From positions 1-64,000 of the forward strand of contig JAYKAV010002781.1 of NCBI GenBank assembly GCA_035582835.1: a stretch of 64,000 nt of DNA. The letters are read 5' to 3'. The stretch's first letter is position 1; each line of letters begins with the position of its first letter. This DNA is from Phoebastria nigripes (taxonomy: Eukaryota; Chordata; Aves; Procellariiformes; Diomedeidae). The notes beneath the pieces are model-generated. The model worked only from the letters and a program-made list of their open reading frames with translations. It made no database searches and was not told the origin of the DNA. The position numbers and the translations under genes are program-made. Positions 1-13,065 of this stretch are shown in pieces.

Positions 1-226
1 AGGCCTCGGGGGGACGCGGCTCAGCCCGCCCGGCGCCCGCGCCCCCCGCCCGGGGAGCGGGCCGTGCACGGCCCGGGGGCCTCTGGGCGTCCCCTCACCC
101 AGCCAGGGCCTTGGGGCCCACCCCGAGGCAGCGTCCCTGTCCGCTGGTTGGGGGGAGGCCGGTAAAAGCCCTTCGCCCCCCTGCCTCAGTTTCCCCNTCT
201 CCTCACGGGCTGTGGGTCTCTCGCAG
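1..226 (+). other. KLF8 intron 3' end, GC-rich
   Basis: Very GC-rich and CpG-rich sequence leading into the acceptor at 225-226. No coding segment similar to the KLF8 N-terminus is visible, so the upstream coding exon is probably outside the window. The CpG content could mean a nearby promoter. Confidence 0.5.
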
Positions 227-3115
<2,889 letters not shown>

Positions 3116-5243
3116 GGAGCCGAAGTCCCTGGGGCACCTGGCTGGGATGGGGGGGACGGCGGTGGAAAACGGGGGCGCATCCCCCCCTGCTCCTCCGGCT
3201 GCGGTGGAGGGACTGCGGGAGCGGAGAGGCTGAGCCCTGCCCGGCGGNGAGCGAACTGTGGCCGCTCCAGGAGCCCCACCGGCACAAGATGTAAAAAGAT
3301 GGTTTCCAGACTGGTCCTCCTTCTCCCCTGCTCCCGTTTCTTGTTTTTCCTGGGCTTCTCCGCCCCACTCGCCCTGTCTGGAGGCTCCTCCTTGACTCCT
3401 CACCCNGGATTCACCCAGCAGCGGCCTCCGGACCTGTGCGTCTGCCTCTCCAGCCTCTTGCCTATCTCCATCTGGTGTGCTCGCTGTCCCCTGCCCCCCT
3501 CCCAGTCCCCGTGGGCAAAATCTGGGAGCTATGGCAAGGAGAGGCGGGGGGGGCTCTGCCATCGCCCCCATGCAATAGCTGTCGGCCTCTTTCCTCTCCA
3601 GAAAGCCACTGNGTCTCTATCCCCAGCCCACGGCCTGTCCCTATCCCCGTGGGAGAAGGGACCCTGGCACGTCACCTCTCTCTGCATCCCTCGGCATCAC
3701 GGGAGGTGCTGGGGGCACGCAGGAGGGCCAGGAAGAAAAGAAAAAGAAAGAAGGGGGGGGAAAAACCAACAACCCAACAGCAACCCACAAACAAGACCAC
3801 CACCACCAAAAAAAAAGCGAAACTTTGCGGAACATGGAACTGTGATTTTATGGAGTTTTAAGGGGGGCGGGATGGGGTGCGGGGGTGGGGGCTGCCAGCT
3901 CTCTGGTTTTTTTGAAGACCATGGGACAGTTGAACATTTCTAAGTTAAAAAGGCAGACTGTGGCCACATGCTTTTCTTCTTAATTGTAATTATTATTTTT
4001 GTGGGGTGACCCCCCCGCCCCAGTTTCTGTAGGGGCGGCCCTGCTCTCGTGCCGGGAGGGTGGCAGGATTCAGGGTTGGAGCCTTGGGGCTGTTGTGTGG
4101 TGGAGGGGGGCTGTGACACCCCCCCTCCCCAACCAGTACCTGTGGGGCTGGTTGGGTGCGGGGGAGCTTCCTAAAAGCTCTTTTTGAGCCTGTGCCTTTG
4201 GCTTGGGGGATGCTGGGCTGCTTGGGGAGGGGGGAACTGCTGTGGGGGGGGTGGGGACAGAGACCCCAGTCCCCTGAAGATGACTCTGACAGAGTGTNGA
4301 TCTGCTCGAGGGTAGGAAGGCTCTGCAGAGGGACCTGGACAGGCTGGATCGATGGGCTGAGGCCAACTGCATGAGGTTCAACAAGGCCAAGTGCCGGGTC
4401 CTGCACTTCGGCCACAACAACCCCATGCAACGCTACAGGCTGGGGGAAGAGTGGCTGGAAAGCTGCCTGGCNGAAAAGGACCTGGGGGTGCTGGTCGACA
4501 GCCGGCTGAATATGAGCCGGCAGTGTGCCCAGGTGGCCCAGAAGGCCAATGGCATCCTGGCCTGTATCAGAAATAGTGTGGCCAGCAGGAGCAGGGAAGT
4601 GATCGTCCCCTGTACTCGGCACTGGTGAGGCCGCACCTCGAATNCTGTGTTCAGTTTTGGGCCCCTCACTACAAGAAGGACGTTGAGGTGCTGGAGCGTG
4701 TCCAGAGGAGGGCAACGAAGCTGGTGAAGGGTCTGGAGAGCAAGTCTGGTGAGGAGCGGCTGAGGGGAGACGTGTGGATGTGGTGCTTAGGGACATGGCT
4801 TAGTGGTGGACTTGGCAGTGCTGGGTTAACGGTTGGACTCGATGATCTTAAAGGTCTTTTCCAACCTAAGTGATTCTGTGATTTTGGTGAGGTCTGCGGG
4901 TGTGTGTGCGTCCCCGTCCCAACCCGTGTCCCCTCTCCCGAAGCCGTGCTCGCCAGCTGATTTGGCTTCTCCCGGGGCTGCACCCCCGTGTCCTTCCTTC
5001 ACCCAGCACGGCCCCAAATCCTCCCGGGAAGCATTGGCCTAAAGAAGGCGAGAACCCCCAAAGGGGGAGGCTGTGAAAACCCTCGGGGTTTGGGGGCTGC
5101 TCTCTGCCTCCGAGGCTTTGGGGTCAGCACTGCTGGTGGCCCCGCGGGACCCCCGCAGCCAGGGACTCCATCTTGCCCCCCCACTGTTTTCCAAGCCCCC
5201 GGGGTGTGTGGGGGGGTGCGTTTCTGTTTTCCTTTTTGTTGTT

Positions 5244-5274
<31 letters not shown>

Positions 5275-5395
5275 AAAAAAACAAAACACAAACAACATGC
5301 AATTTTAAACTCTTGAGCTGTGATATTTATACAAAACTGTTTGACGTTTTTTCTACACAGGAATAATATTGAAAGTAGATGAGTTTGCTCCGTGT
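3116..5395 (+). other. KLF8: Probable KLF8 3' untranslated region and flank
   Basis: This is non-coding sequence after the KLF8 stop. It contains a purine-rich stretch near 3,735-3,765, a CR1 fragment (4,290-4,884) and a (CAAAA)n tract near 5,247-5,290. No perfect AATAAA occurs. The best candidate for the transcript end is the variant signal AATAAT at 5362-5367, followed by a GT-rich stretch (tccgtgtgtgtcttg) about 30 bases downstream. If that is used, the CR1 is part of the KLF8 mRNA. The end position is a guess from these motifs. Confidence 0.4.
4290..4884 (+). mobile_element. CR1 LINE 3' fragment, internally deleted
   Basis: Non-LTR retrotransposon remnant. The frame from 4371 encodes the C-terminal end of a CR1 reverse-transcriptase protein ([29 protein letters not shown], then the HWNPV-region homologue [17 protein letters not shown]). 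The element ends with the CR1 3' UTR (GATCTTAAAGGTCTTTTCC) and a degenerate ATTCTATG tail (gattctgtgatttt). Compared with the copy at 34,881, about 40 and about 190 bases are missing near 4,760-4,775. It is 5'-truncated, as most CR1 copies are. Confidence 0.93.
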
Positions 5396-7867
5396 GTGTC
5401 TTGCTTTGCCGCAGCGGCGGGGCAGGGAGAGGGAGCGGGACCTCTCCTGCCTCCTCCGTGCCAGGAGGAGAGGGGCTGAGCTGGGCAAAACGACATTGTT
5501 TGGTTTAATAATCTTTCCCAGGAATTGAAGAAATTTCAGAGCTGTGGAAAAGCGTGGCTTTTCCTTTCTTTTAAACATCTCCAGCGGGATATTCGCCGGC
5601 ACCTTGGCCTGCCTTTGGATTCAGCAGCGACCCGTGCGATGGAGGGGGGCTTCCCTCCAGGTGAGCCCCTCATCCACCGCTGTGCCACCCCCAACCCCCC
5701 TCCCAAGACCCCCGAGGCGGAGAAGGGGGATGAAAAACCCCTCCGAGGTGGCAATGAAGGGGGTTGGCGGTCCCCCCCCCCCCCCCCCCCGGGCAGGGAG
5801 AGGTGCTAAAACCCCCCCGACATCCTCCCCTGCTGCCATGGCTCCTGCTGTGATCCATTGGCTCAGTGGCTTGTTAAAAATGACTTTTTAAAGGCAAAAA
5901 TGACTTTTAAAGCAGCTCGGCCGAATATCCCCCAAATGCCTGGGAGCGGGCGACGGTTTTCCGGGGAGACACGTTGCTCCAGAGCCACCGTGGAAGCGGC
6001 TGGGGCAGACGAGCTGCTTTCCTGCCGGCTGCTTGGGTTTGCTGTTGGAGGAGCAAACTGCAATCGGCAACAAGAAGAGGCGCTTTCTCAGCCGAGAAAA
6101 AAAACCCAAGGCGATGGTGTTGCATGAGGTTTTGGCCTTTGCATATCAAACCCTGAGCTGTTTGTGCCCAAAACTTGAACCGGACCCCGGGAGGAGGCTG
6201 CGCTGGCTTTGCAAGGGGAGAGATGGAAATCCTCGCAGGCCGGTGGCAGAGCGCTGGCGGTGCCGAGGCGCTGTTTCCCCAGGGAAAGCGCCTTCGTCTT
6301 GCGCGAAAACCCTCCGCCGCCAAGGCGGCCTGGAAGCGCTCGGCTTCGGCTCTGCAGCATCCGGCACGGCGAGACCACCGGCCTGAGAACAGCCCCCAGC
6401 CCGGCAGGGCTCAGCCTCGGTGTCCCCCAACCCCATCTGCAAAAGCGCTTGTTTTTTTCTCCCAAATTAACAAGGAAAAGCAGAGGAAGCGCTGTGTCCC
6501 CGTGCTGGGGTGCTGGCGGTGACGGTGGCTGGGACAGAGCTGGGGTTGCACCCAGAAGGGGTGCTGAGACCTGGTGGGGGAGAAACTCGCTGCACCGATG
6601 ACGGAGGCACCTCCGGCTGCAACCGGGTGGCACGCAGCACCCGTGTGTCCCCATGTCACCCCTCCCAGCTGCCAGCCACGGCTTTGTCATTCCCCCAGAG
6701 AGGAAAACTCTGTCGGTCGCTTTTCTCAGGTGCCAGCGCTGGCTGAGCCCAAGCTGGCGGGAGCGCGGTTTTGGGGCAAAGTGCCTTTTCCCCTGCTTTC
6801 CCCCCATCCGGCCCCGTTCCCCCTGTTTTCCCAATAGCAACTGCGATGCGGGGGGTCCCGTGGGGTGATGGGTGCTTGCGGGGAGGAGGAGGCTGACGAG
6901 GAGGAGCTCAGACCTGCTACAGCTCCGTGCGAACGTGCTCTGGGTTTTGCAATATCCCCGTGCTGAGGAGCCGCCGCTGCCGGGTCCCGGCAGCCGTAAA
7001 TATTTACCCTGGTGACCGGGGGGGGGCAAGATGGGATGGGGGTGCCCGGTGTGCCTCTGCAGGCAGCGCCCGCCGCCGCCCCCCAATTCATGCAGAGCTG
7101 CTTTTCCCAGCCCGTTGTGGCCCGGGGACACCCCGCCGTATCTGGGGCGATGCTCTTGGACCCCACCAAGCCAGCCCTGCCCTTGCACCACCACCGAATG
7201 AGCTGCCGGCTGCCCGTCCCTCTGTCCGTCCGTCCCCCTGTGCCTCTCCCGCGTGTGGCCGGGGCCGGGCGGTTGGCTGGAGCGTGACGGCCCGAGTGCC
7301 GTTATCGAGGCGAGGCAAACGCTCCAGCCCCTCAGCAAACATCCCCCCTGCCCGGCCCCGCTCGCCTCGCCACTGCTGGTGGATGAGCTTGGGAAGCCCT
7401 CGGACCACCCCCCCCCCCCGCCACGCTGTCACCCCTTCATGGGACCCCCGCGCTCCGTCCGGCCCCGATTTCACCCCCTTCGTCCTCTCTCCTGCCTCTC
7501 GGAGACCTTTTGCGGCACTGGACCTCAGCATCCCCCGGTCCTTTAGCAGGGCACAGCCGTACGGGCGGATGAGTTGTTGGTGTAGGCTGGGGTGGGCGGT
7601 GGGAAGATGGGGTGAAGCCCCCAGGTCTTGGGAGAAGGCACAGAGTCGTGGGGTCATACGCGGGGGGTGTGTGTGTGTGTGTGTGTGTCACACAGGGTCC
7701 TGTGCCAAAGGGACATCAGTCCTCTCTCCAGCATGGGCATCACCCTGCAGTTGAAGAAGATGCTGAGGTCCTGCCAAAAAGGCAGCAGGGTGCTAACCCC
7801 TCCCCAGGGGTTGATACCATCATCTCATGAGGTCCAGGCTCTGCTTCCCCCCAACCTGCTTGCCTGT
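5396..7867. other. Intergenic GC-rich sequence between KLF8 and the dispersed repeat
   Basis: Unique-looking GC-rich DNA with a C19 run at 5,772-5,790 and a (GT)n microsatellite at 7,667-7,688. CpG is frequent around 6,180-6,400 and 6,930-7,350. A long open frame on the minus strand (6,088-7,338) has compositional, low-complexity sequence and no recognisable domain. I see no gene. Confidence 0.6.
7667..7688. repeat. (GT)n microsatellite
   Basis: About 11 uninterrupted GT dinucleotides, preceded by a short G run. Confidence 0.95.
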
Positions 7868-8090
7868 GTAGAGCCCTGAGGGTGCTAATTGGCCTTAATT
7901 GCTCTAAGCAGCCTCACCTGAGACCTCCACCCCACACCCATGGGCCCAGGAGCCCATTTAAGCTCAGCCTGGGGCCTCCAGCTCCTCCCTGAGCTGTGTT
8001 GTAGCTGTCTCAGCCCTACCACGGCCACGGACCCTGCTGGCTCCCCAGCTTGACCTTGGACCTGCCTCATCCCTGTGAACCTGGTCACTG
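7868..8090 (+). repeat. Unassigned dispersed repeat, copy 1
   Basis: The segment starting ctaattggccttaattg and running through gcagcctcacctg, cccaggagccca and cttggacctgcctcatc matches, in the same order, the reverse complement of 58,122-58,390. It has no CR1 reverse-transcriptase coding and no clear LTR ends. It could be an LTR or another interspersed family; I cannot name it. Confidence 0.7.
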
Positions 8091-10749
8091 TCCTGGGCTG
8101 GGTTGCCACTCCCATGGGAGCTGCTGGCCCTCACTGTGCCCCACGCATGGGGCTGTGCATCTTGTGACCTCCACGGTGAGGCTGCAGGCAGCAGCTGGCA
8201 AAGCTTCTTGACCCTGAAGCCATCCAGGACCTGTTTTGGAGACAGTCAGGGCTGAATCTTGACCCTATGACACCCCCAGGTGACTTTCTCACGTGTCTGA
8301 GAGCCTCCAATACCTTCTTGATGTCCAACCAACACCATCAAGAAGTTCCCTTCAACAGTTTCCCTTGTTCTGGGTTTATTTGTGCTTTGTGTGGGGCTGG
8401 TGAGATAGACCCTGTTGCAGGACCCCCAGGTCCATCCCTGCAGCCCAGGTGGGAGCACAGGGAAACCCCCCTGGTTGTTTCCTGGGTTTGGCAAAGGTCC
8501 AAGGCTGGGCTTTTGAGGGGAGGAAGGCAGATATCTTCCCCTTCCTTCTACCCTGCCATTTGTCCTGGAAATACACCTCAGGCCCTTCTGCTTCCCCACC
8601 GCCTTCCTCCTCCTCTCCCAGGAAAGCCTGGGGTAGCTGCTGAATTTCCCTGCCTGGGGGTGCGATACCTCCCAGTGCTCCAGCACCGCCCGGCTGGGGA
8701 CACTGGGGACCTCCCTGGCTCCTCGGGGCTCTTTCCCCATCACCCAGCTGCCCTTTTCCCTGGCCTCTCCTTACGTCATGGCCAGGCTAAAAATTTAGCA
8801 AGGCTAAAAATTTAGCAAGGCTAAAATTGCTTCCCCCCCGCGGATGAGCAATGGCTGCGTGGGGGATTGCAGCCTGCCGGGGGGTCCCCGCTTGGCTGGT
8901 GGCATCCCCACCTCCCTGGGGTGTGCAATGGGGTGGTGGTGCCTTTGTCCCATGGGGAGCGATGCTCATCCATCTTCTTGCTCCGGGGTCACCCGAGGTC
9001 CCTCCGGCCGGTTTCTCGGCCCTTTCCCGGTCCCGGCTTGCGCCAGGCAGGGGGGTGCCGGGGGGCCTCTCCCACCTGCCAGCCCAGCACTGCTCAGACT
9101 GGTTTAGCAAGTGGATGGGGCGGCCGCTTTTCCTNTGAAGGGCTCCCAGGAAGGATTTGATGGCTGGAAACCTCCCGAGGAGGAGAAAGGAAAAGACAAA
9201 AATAGGTGGTTTTGGGTTTCGGTGGGGGAACAGGGGAGGCGAGGCAACGGATTGCTCCAGCAGCTTTGCAGACCTTTGTCTTGTGGTGGTGGTGAAAGGC
9301 AAGCGGCGGGGGGGAGTCCCCCTTCCCTGGCCAGCGTGTGTCTCCCACAAGGCTCCCGACCAGCACCGAGGCTGAACCAGGAGCTCCTGGCCCAAATCTG
9401 GCGTGGCCTCACCCCAGGGAGGCAGATTCAGAGAGGACTTGGGGATGTCCACCACGGCGCAGCGAGAGGTGGGTGCTCCAGCCACCNCTTTGGGGGTGGA
9501 CGGATGAGTTTGGGGGCTGCAGCAGGGTGAGGAAAAGGCGCTGCAGGAGGAAAGCAAGGCTCGGCGACCCCCAGCCAGGGTCTGGCCCCCCTTCCCCTGC
9601 CCCACGTACCTGCCACCACCTCCTTGGTGGGATGTGCTGCGGGACCCCGGGCAGGGATGGGACCAGGGCTGTGATGCTGGGCTGTCACCCATGCGGGGTG
9701 GCTCCTGGGGCTCCCTGGTGACCCAACCCGGTGGTGGCTGATCCCCACCAACTGGTGAGGTCTGAGGATGGGTGTGAGCCCCTGGGGCTCAGCCAGCGCT
9801 GCTGGGGACCGGCTGGGGGCTGCCAGCAGCACCAGGGATGGTTTGGGAGGTGGGAGCCGAGATTTGTTTCTCAACCTGATCCAGATTTCCTCAAAGTTTG
9901 GAGCCTTTCTTGCCTTTTAGCTCATCTCTGTAACAGCTCAGGGCTTCACCTCCTGGCTCCTGCACCCTCTCCTCGCCGGTGAGAGGAGGACCCGGGTGTC
10001 CTTCCTCACCATTCCCATGAACCCTGAGTGCTCGATCCCCACCCAGTGCCAGAAGCGGGGATCAGGGTCCGGCTCCCCAGTTCTCCCCCACCAACCACCA
10101 GCAAGCCCCATCCCCTCCTTTGCATTGCAAAGAGGAGACTTCAGCTACGGCCCTTGTTTTGAGAGCCCCTTTCAGCTCCACCACGGACCCTCCTTCACCC
10201 CCTTCACAGGGTCTCCCTTCCCCAAACCCCCTTCGGCGTCTCGGTGTCAGCTTTCCCCCGCAGAAGGGGATTCTGTACCCGAGGAACGACGGGAGGAAAG
10301 TGGGTTGCGTAGCCGGGTCANGGGAGAGCTGCCATTATCGCTGCACCTCGCTTAAGCAAGACACGCTGTCCTCGGTGTTGCATGGCACATGGGGACAAAA
10401 CGGGACCTTAGACCAACACCGGTCGGGGTACGCCTGCCTCCGCGGGCGCAGCATGGCGGGGCCTCCTTGGAGGCTGCGGCGGGGGCGTACGGAGCAAAGT
10501 GCCCGGCGGCGTTGATAGACTCAGGCCGTTGCCCTTCCCGCGGGGCCGGCAGCAGATCAGGGTGCTGCGGATGGCTTTGGCCCATCCCTGAAATGAAAAG
10601 CTGCTCCGCCTTGGGAAATCATTGCCAGGTTGATCTCCNCTGGGCAGGCGCAGCCCGGCATGGGCCCCGCGTCCAGGAGTGGGATTCATCCGGCCCCGTT
10701 GCCGCAAGCCCACACGCTGGTGATGGGATGGAGAGAAAAGAAAAGTAAC
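8091..10749. other. Intergenic sequence with no recognised gene
   Basis: Contains an exact CRE-like octamer TTACGTCA at 8771-8778 immediately followed by a 17-bp tandem triplet (8784-8827). The remainder is moderately GC-rich, with several open frames of low-complexity composition (for example minus strand 8,787-9,692) that match nothing I recognise. Confidence 0.5.
8784..8827 (+). repeat. 17-bp tandem repeat, 2.6 copies
   Basis: The unit aggctaaaaatttagca occurs at 8784 and 8801 and partially at 8818. Each unit contains the palindrome-like TAAAAATTTA, making an AT-rich island in GC-rich surroundings. Confidence 0.95.
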
Positions 10750-11039
10750 TCCTCTTGATTTATAAATTTTATCATCACTACGTAAAATTTCAAAACTTCC
10801 CGGTTGGTAACCAAGAAAATATAAATATTTTCCTGAAAACTTTCTTTTATCTTTATTTATACTTACTCTCAGTGACAATAAATGATGAACAATACGATGG
10901 ACCGCTGCATGAAGATGAATGGGGTTTTTACACCCCACNACCAAATCATCCATGTAAGCAAAAATAAAAATATGGTCAAATTGCTTCCTATAACGCTGAA
11001 ACAAGTAACGTAGATAATAAAGGCAAGAGAAATGGGCTA

Positions 11040-11385
11040 AGGCCAATCCCCATAGGAATCTTCCTGAAGCCCATGATTGCGGGGTGCAACAACAACGTGA
11101 GTCGGTCCCATTGGTAGTTCTGTAACAGCAACAAGGTTTGCTGTTTGTACAGCTCTGGGTTTTCTTGCAGCGCTGATTTGAGATGCAATTCTCTGGCCAA
11201 TCCCCATCGAGAAGAGGGGGACATACAGGTCTATCACCCTTGTAATCCAGGTACCCCAACAGTAACAAAGCGACTAGCGTTAGGATTAAAAGGAATATGA
11301 TAAAAAGCCGCAGCGACGTCCAACGACGCCCAGGACAATCCTCGGGGCAATAACTGGGACAATGCCCGGAGGTCTGGGCAAGCAA
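11040..11385 (-). pseudogene. Hepadnavirus small surface (S) gene remnant
   Basis: This frame encodes an envelope-type segment with a strongly hydrophobic membrane span (LRLFIIFLLILTLVALLLL near 11,310-11,250) and then a Cys-rich loop (SKPCCCYR, SRCCC). It overlaps the reverse-transcriptase frame. After about 11,040 the same reading frame runs into polymerase sequence because of a frameshift, so the natural C-terminal membrane segments are lost. The N-terminal S start is not clearly preserved. Confidence 0.75.
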
Positions 11386-11872
11386 ACTGAGNCCAGGACA
11401 CTTTATGGGGTTTCCTCAAAAACTGAGAGAAGTCCACCACCTTCGGTGGTACTTCCAGGATTTTTGTCCACAAGAAAGCAGCCCCCGGTAACCCTGTTAA
11501 CAACACGACCAGCCACGGGGACGTTTCTGATGTTACTATGACAGGTGTACGTTCTATATGTGCAGACCCCCCCTCCTGTTGCGGATGTCCCTGCAGTACC
11601 GTGGGATGCTGTTCCAGAGGCNGGGAAGGATAAACCATTCCTGGATGTCACAACAGGCTTTACAAATTTCTTTTGTGACTGGAAACTCCTTGGGGGTGTC
11701 TGTTTTACCTTTACCCATGCCACATTGGCTCTGTTGATCACTGCTTGTAATTCTTCCTTGTTTCTTCCATCTCCCATTTCTTGCTTCAGTCTCTGGAACG
11801 CTGCCGGATCCAGCACCTGTAAAGAATCTTGAGACCCCACTTCTTGTGCCAGAGCATCCTGGTGGCTTTGCA

Positions 11873-12280
11873 TTAGCACATCCACCCTGTTCCCAGGCAA
11901 TTCCCTACGGATGGGGGTGGTTGCCCCGGAGGTACCTGCGGTTGAGGTGGTGCTGGAGAAGGTTCCTTCTTCTGTAGTCCAGCAAGGACCTCTGCTGCAT
12001 CTTGCATCAGTTGGGTCCTTGCCCCAGCCACGTCCAAGTTCATGGGATTTATCAGGTACCCATGATCCCTGAGATACCATCTTCTGTCTTGTTCCCAATC
12101 CTGAGATGGAATCTCGGGAATAGTTCCTTGGTATCCTTGTTGATGTTGATACCAATTTTTTGCTGTTTGAAGTTGAGGGGCTAACAGCCCTGTTATGCCT
12201 CCCATCCGCAGGCGGTAAGCTACACTCCAAAGTGCAGTGTTTTCCCCAACACTCCCAGGACTTATTACCACCTTTTCCAT
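11873..12280 (-). pseudogene. Hepadnavirus preS remnant
   Basis: A frame open from 12,409 to a stop at 11,873 overlaps the polymerase spacer in the -1 register, as hepadnaviral preS does. A likely start methionine is near 12,280. The sequence is hydrophilic and ends proline-rich (PQPQVPPGQPPP). It is separated from the S part by the same indel that shifts the polymerase frame. PreS supplies the receptor-binding part of the large envelope protein in live relatives; here it is broken. Confidence 0.7.
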
Positions 12281-12579
12281 AAACAATACCAGACTCAAAA
12301 AGATTATATAGGTAGTCGTGTATAGCACACATGACCAGACGAAGTAATGATGCCTCGTATTTATTTCTGATGGCACAAAATAATGGCAAATAAGTTGCAC
12401 TTGGTACATACAAGCGTGCAGGTAGCAGTAAGGACCACCTTCTATCTGGTACGGCTAGCTTACAATTTTCTTCTAGATGACAAGAAGGAGACTGGGGAAT
12501 TTTCCAGTCCTTATTGAATTTTGATTCAGGATTGTGATATAGTCCTCCAAAGTCCTTAAGGATGTGTAAGGTGGGCTGA

Positions 12580-13063
12580 TCACTTCTTGGGAGATGGAGA
12601 TCTTTTTCTGTGCAGGGACTTTGAACAACTGCTTCTTTTAGGAGATCTAGATGGAGCTCTTGACCTTCTTCTCCTTGGTCTGTGACAGTGCTCAGGTAAG
12701 GATGAAAGAATGGGTGCATTCTGTGGTCTATATGCAGCAGGAGTTCTTACCCACGTTCCATAGGATATTATAAATTCAATAACACAATTGTCCCCAAATT
12801 CTAAGCAAGATAAATGGAACCAAAATTGTCTCCTGAGCCTGATACCTAAATTTGCATTTGAATATCGAATAAGTTCAGCAGCTAGACTTTCATCAGGTAT
12901 TAACTCCAGTATTTTCTGCCCAAAGTTCTCACATTCATAATAGCATACCAGGGCGTTCCTCAAGGCTGTATGATGAGGAGTGTGATGTCAATCTCAGTCT
13001 AGCTGCTTTCCAAGACGGGCTTCAGTTGTTGTTACCAACTCCTCCAAAGATGGAAAGATGGCA
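12580..13063 (-). pseudogene. Hepadnavirus core (capsid) gene remnant
   Basis: The frame from about 12,985 to 12,580 encodes the middle and C-terminal part of an avian-type core protein. The tail is the arginine/serine-rich nucleic-acid-binding domain (RRRRSRAPSRSP) ending RSPSPKK before a stop. A short N-terminal piece (FPSLEELV) is found just upstream in another frame at about 13,063-12,997, followed by stops. The gene is therefore broken near 12,985-12,997, and the start codon and precore region are not visible. It overlaps the start of the polymerase frame, as in hepadnaviruses. Confidence 0.85.
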
Positions 13064-13065
13064 CT

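Larger units (their letters stand above)
10753..12719 (-). pseudogene. Hepadnavirus polymerase gene remnant (terminal protein, spacer, partial RT)
   Basis: Multifunctional reverse transcriptase/DNA polymerase of hepadnaviruses, in at least three frame segments. Segment 1 (about 12,719-11,650) covers the terminal-protein and spacer domains. Segment 2 (about 11,638-11,020) has reverse-transcriptase motif A (LDVAAAFYHIP near 11,293-11,325, catalytic Asp codon about 11,318-11,320) and the GIGLSPFLL motif. Segment 3 (about 11,040-10,753) has the YMDD catalytic motif at 10,945-10,956. The frame shifts between 11,640 and 11,870 and again near 11,005-11,040. The gene runs out at the integration border, so the C-terminal third is missing. 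Non-functional by frameshift and truncation. Confidence 0.9.
10750..13065 (-). other. Endogenous avian hepadnavirus fragment (fossil integration)
   Basis: A ~2.3-kb block, visibly AT-richer than its flanks, carries hepadnavirus coding remnants in genome order on the minus strand. Core is at about 13,063-12,580, the polymerase terminal-protein and spacer region overlaps preS at about 12,719-11,640, and the reverse transcriptase overlaps S at about 11,638-10,753. It stops shortly after the reverse-transcriptase YMDD motif, so the end of the polymerase (thumb, RNase H), any X-like region and the precore are absent. Frameshifts and stops interrupt every gene. No target-site duplication or LTR is seen, as expected for accidental end-joining integration of hepadnaviral DNA. 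It is a germline relic, not a virus able to replicate. Borders are uncertain by tens of bases. Confidence 0.93.

Noticed and set aside
4371..4873. CR1 open frames as host genes
   Set aside because: They match the C-terminal end of CR1 reverse transcriptase and are followed by the CR1 3' tail.
6088..7338. 416-codon open frame on the minus strand between KLF8 and the viral fossil
   Set aside because: Gly/Arg/Pro/Ser-rich with no domain, no splice context and no credible start. Long open frames are expected by chance in such GC-rich DNA.
10408..11385. 325-codon minus-strand frame taken as one protein
   Set aside because: It is a chance chain of S-frame sequence, then polymerase-frame sequence after an indel, then host DNA beyond about 10,750; not a real gene.
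10750..13065. Functional or exogenous virus contamination
   Set aside because: All viral genes are broken by frameshifts, stops and truncation, and the block is embedded continuously in host-like sequence, as for a germline fossil. Read-level proof is not available here.
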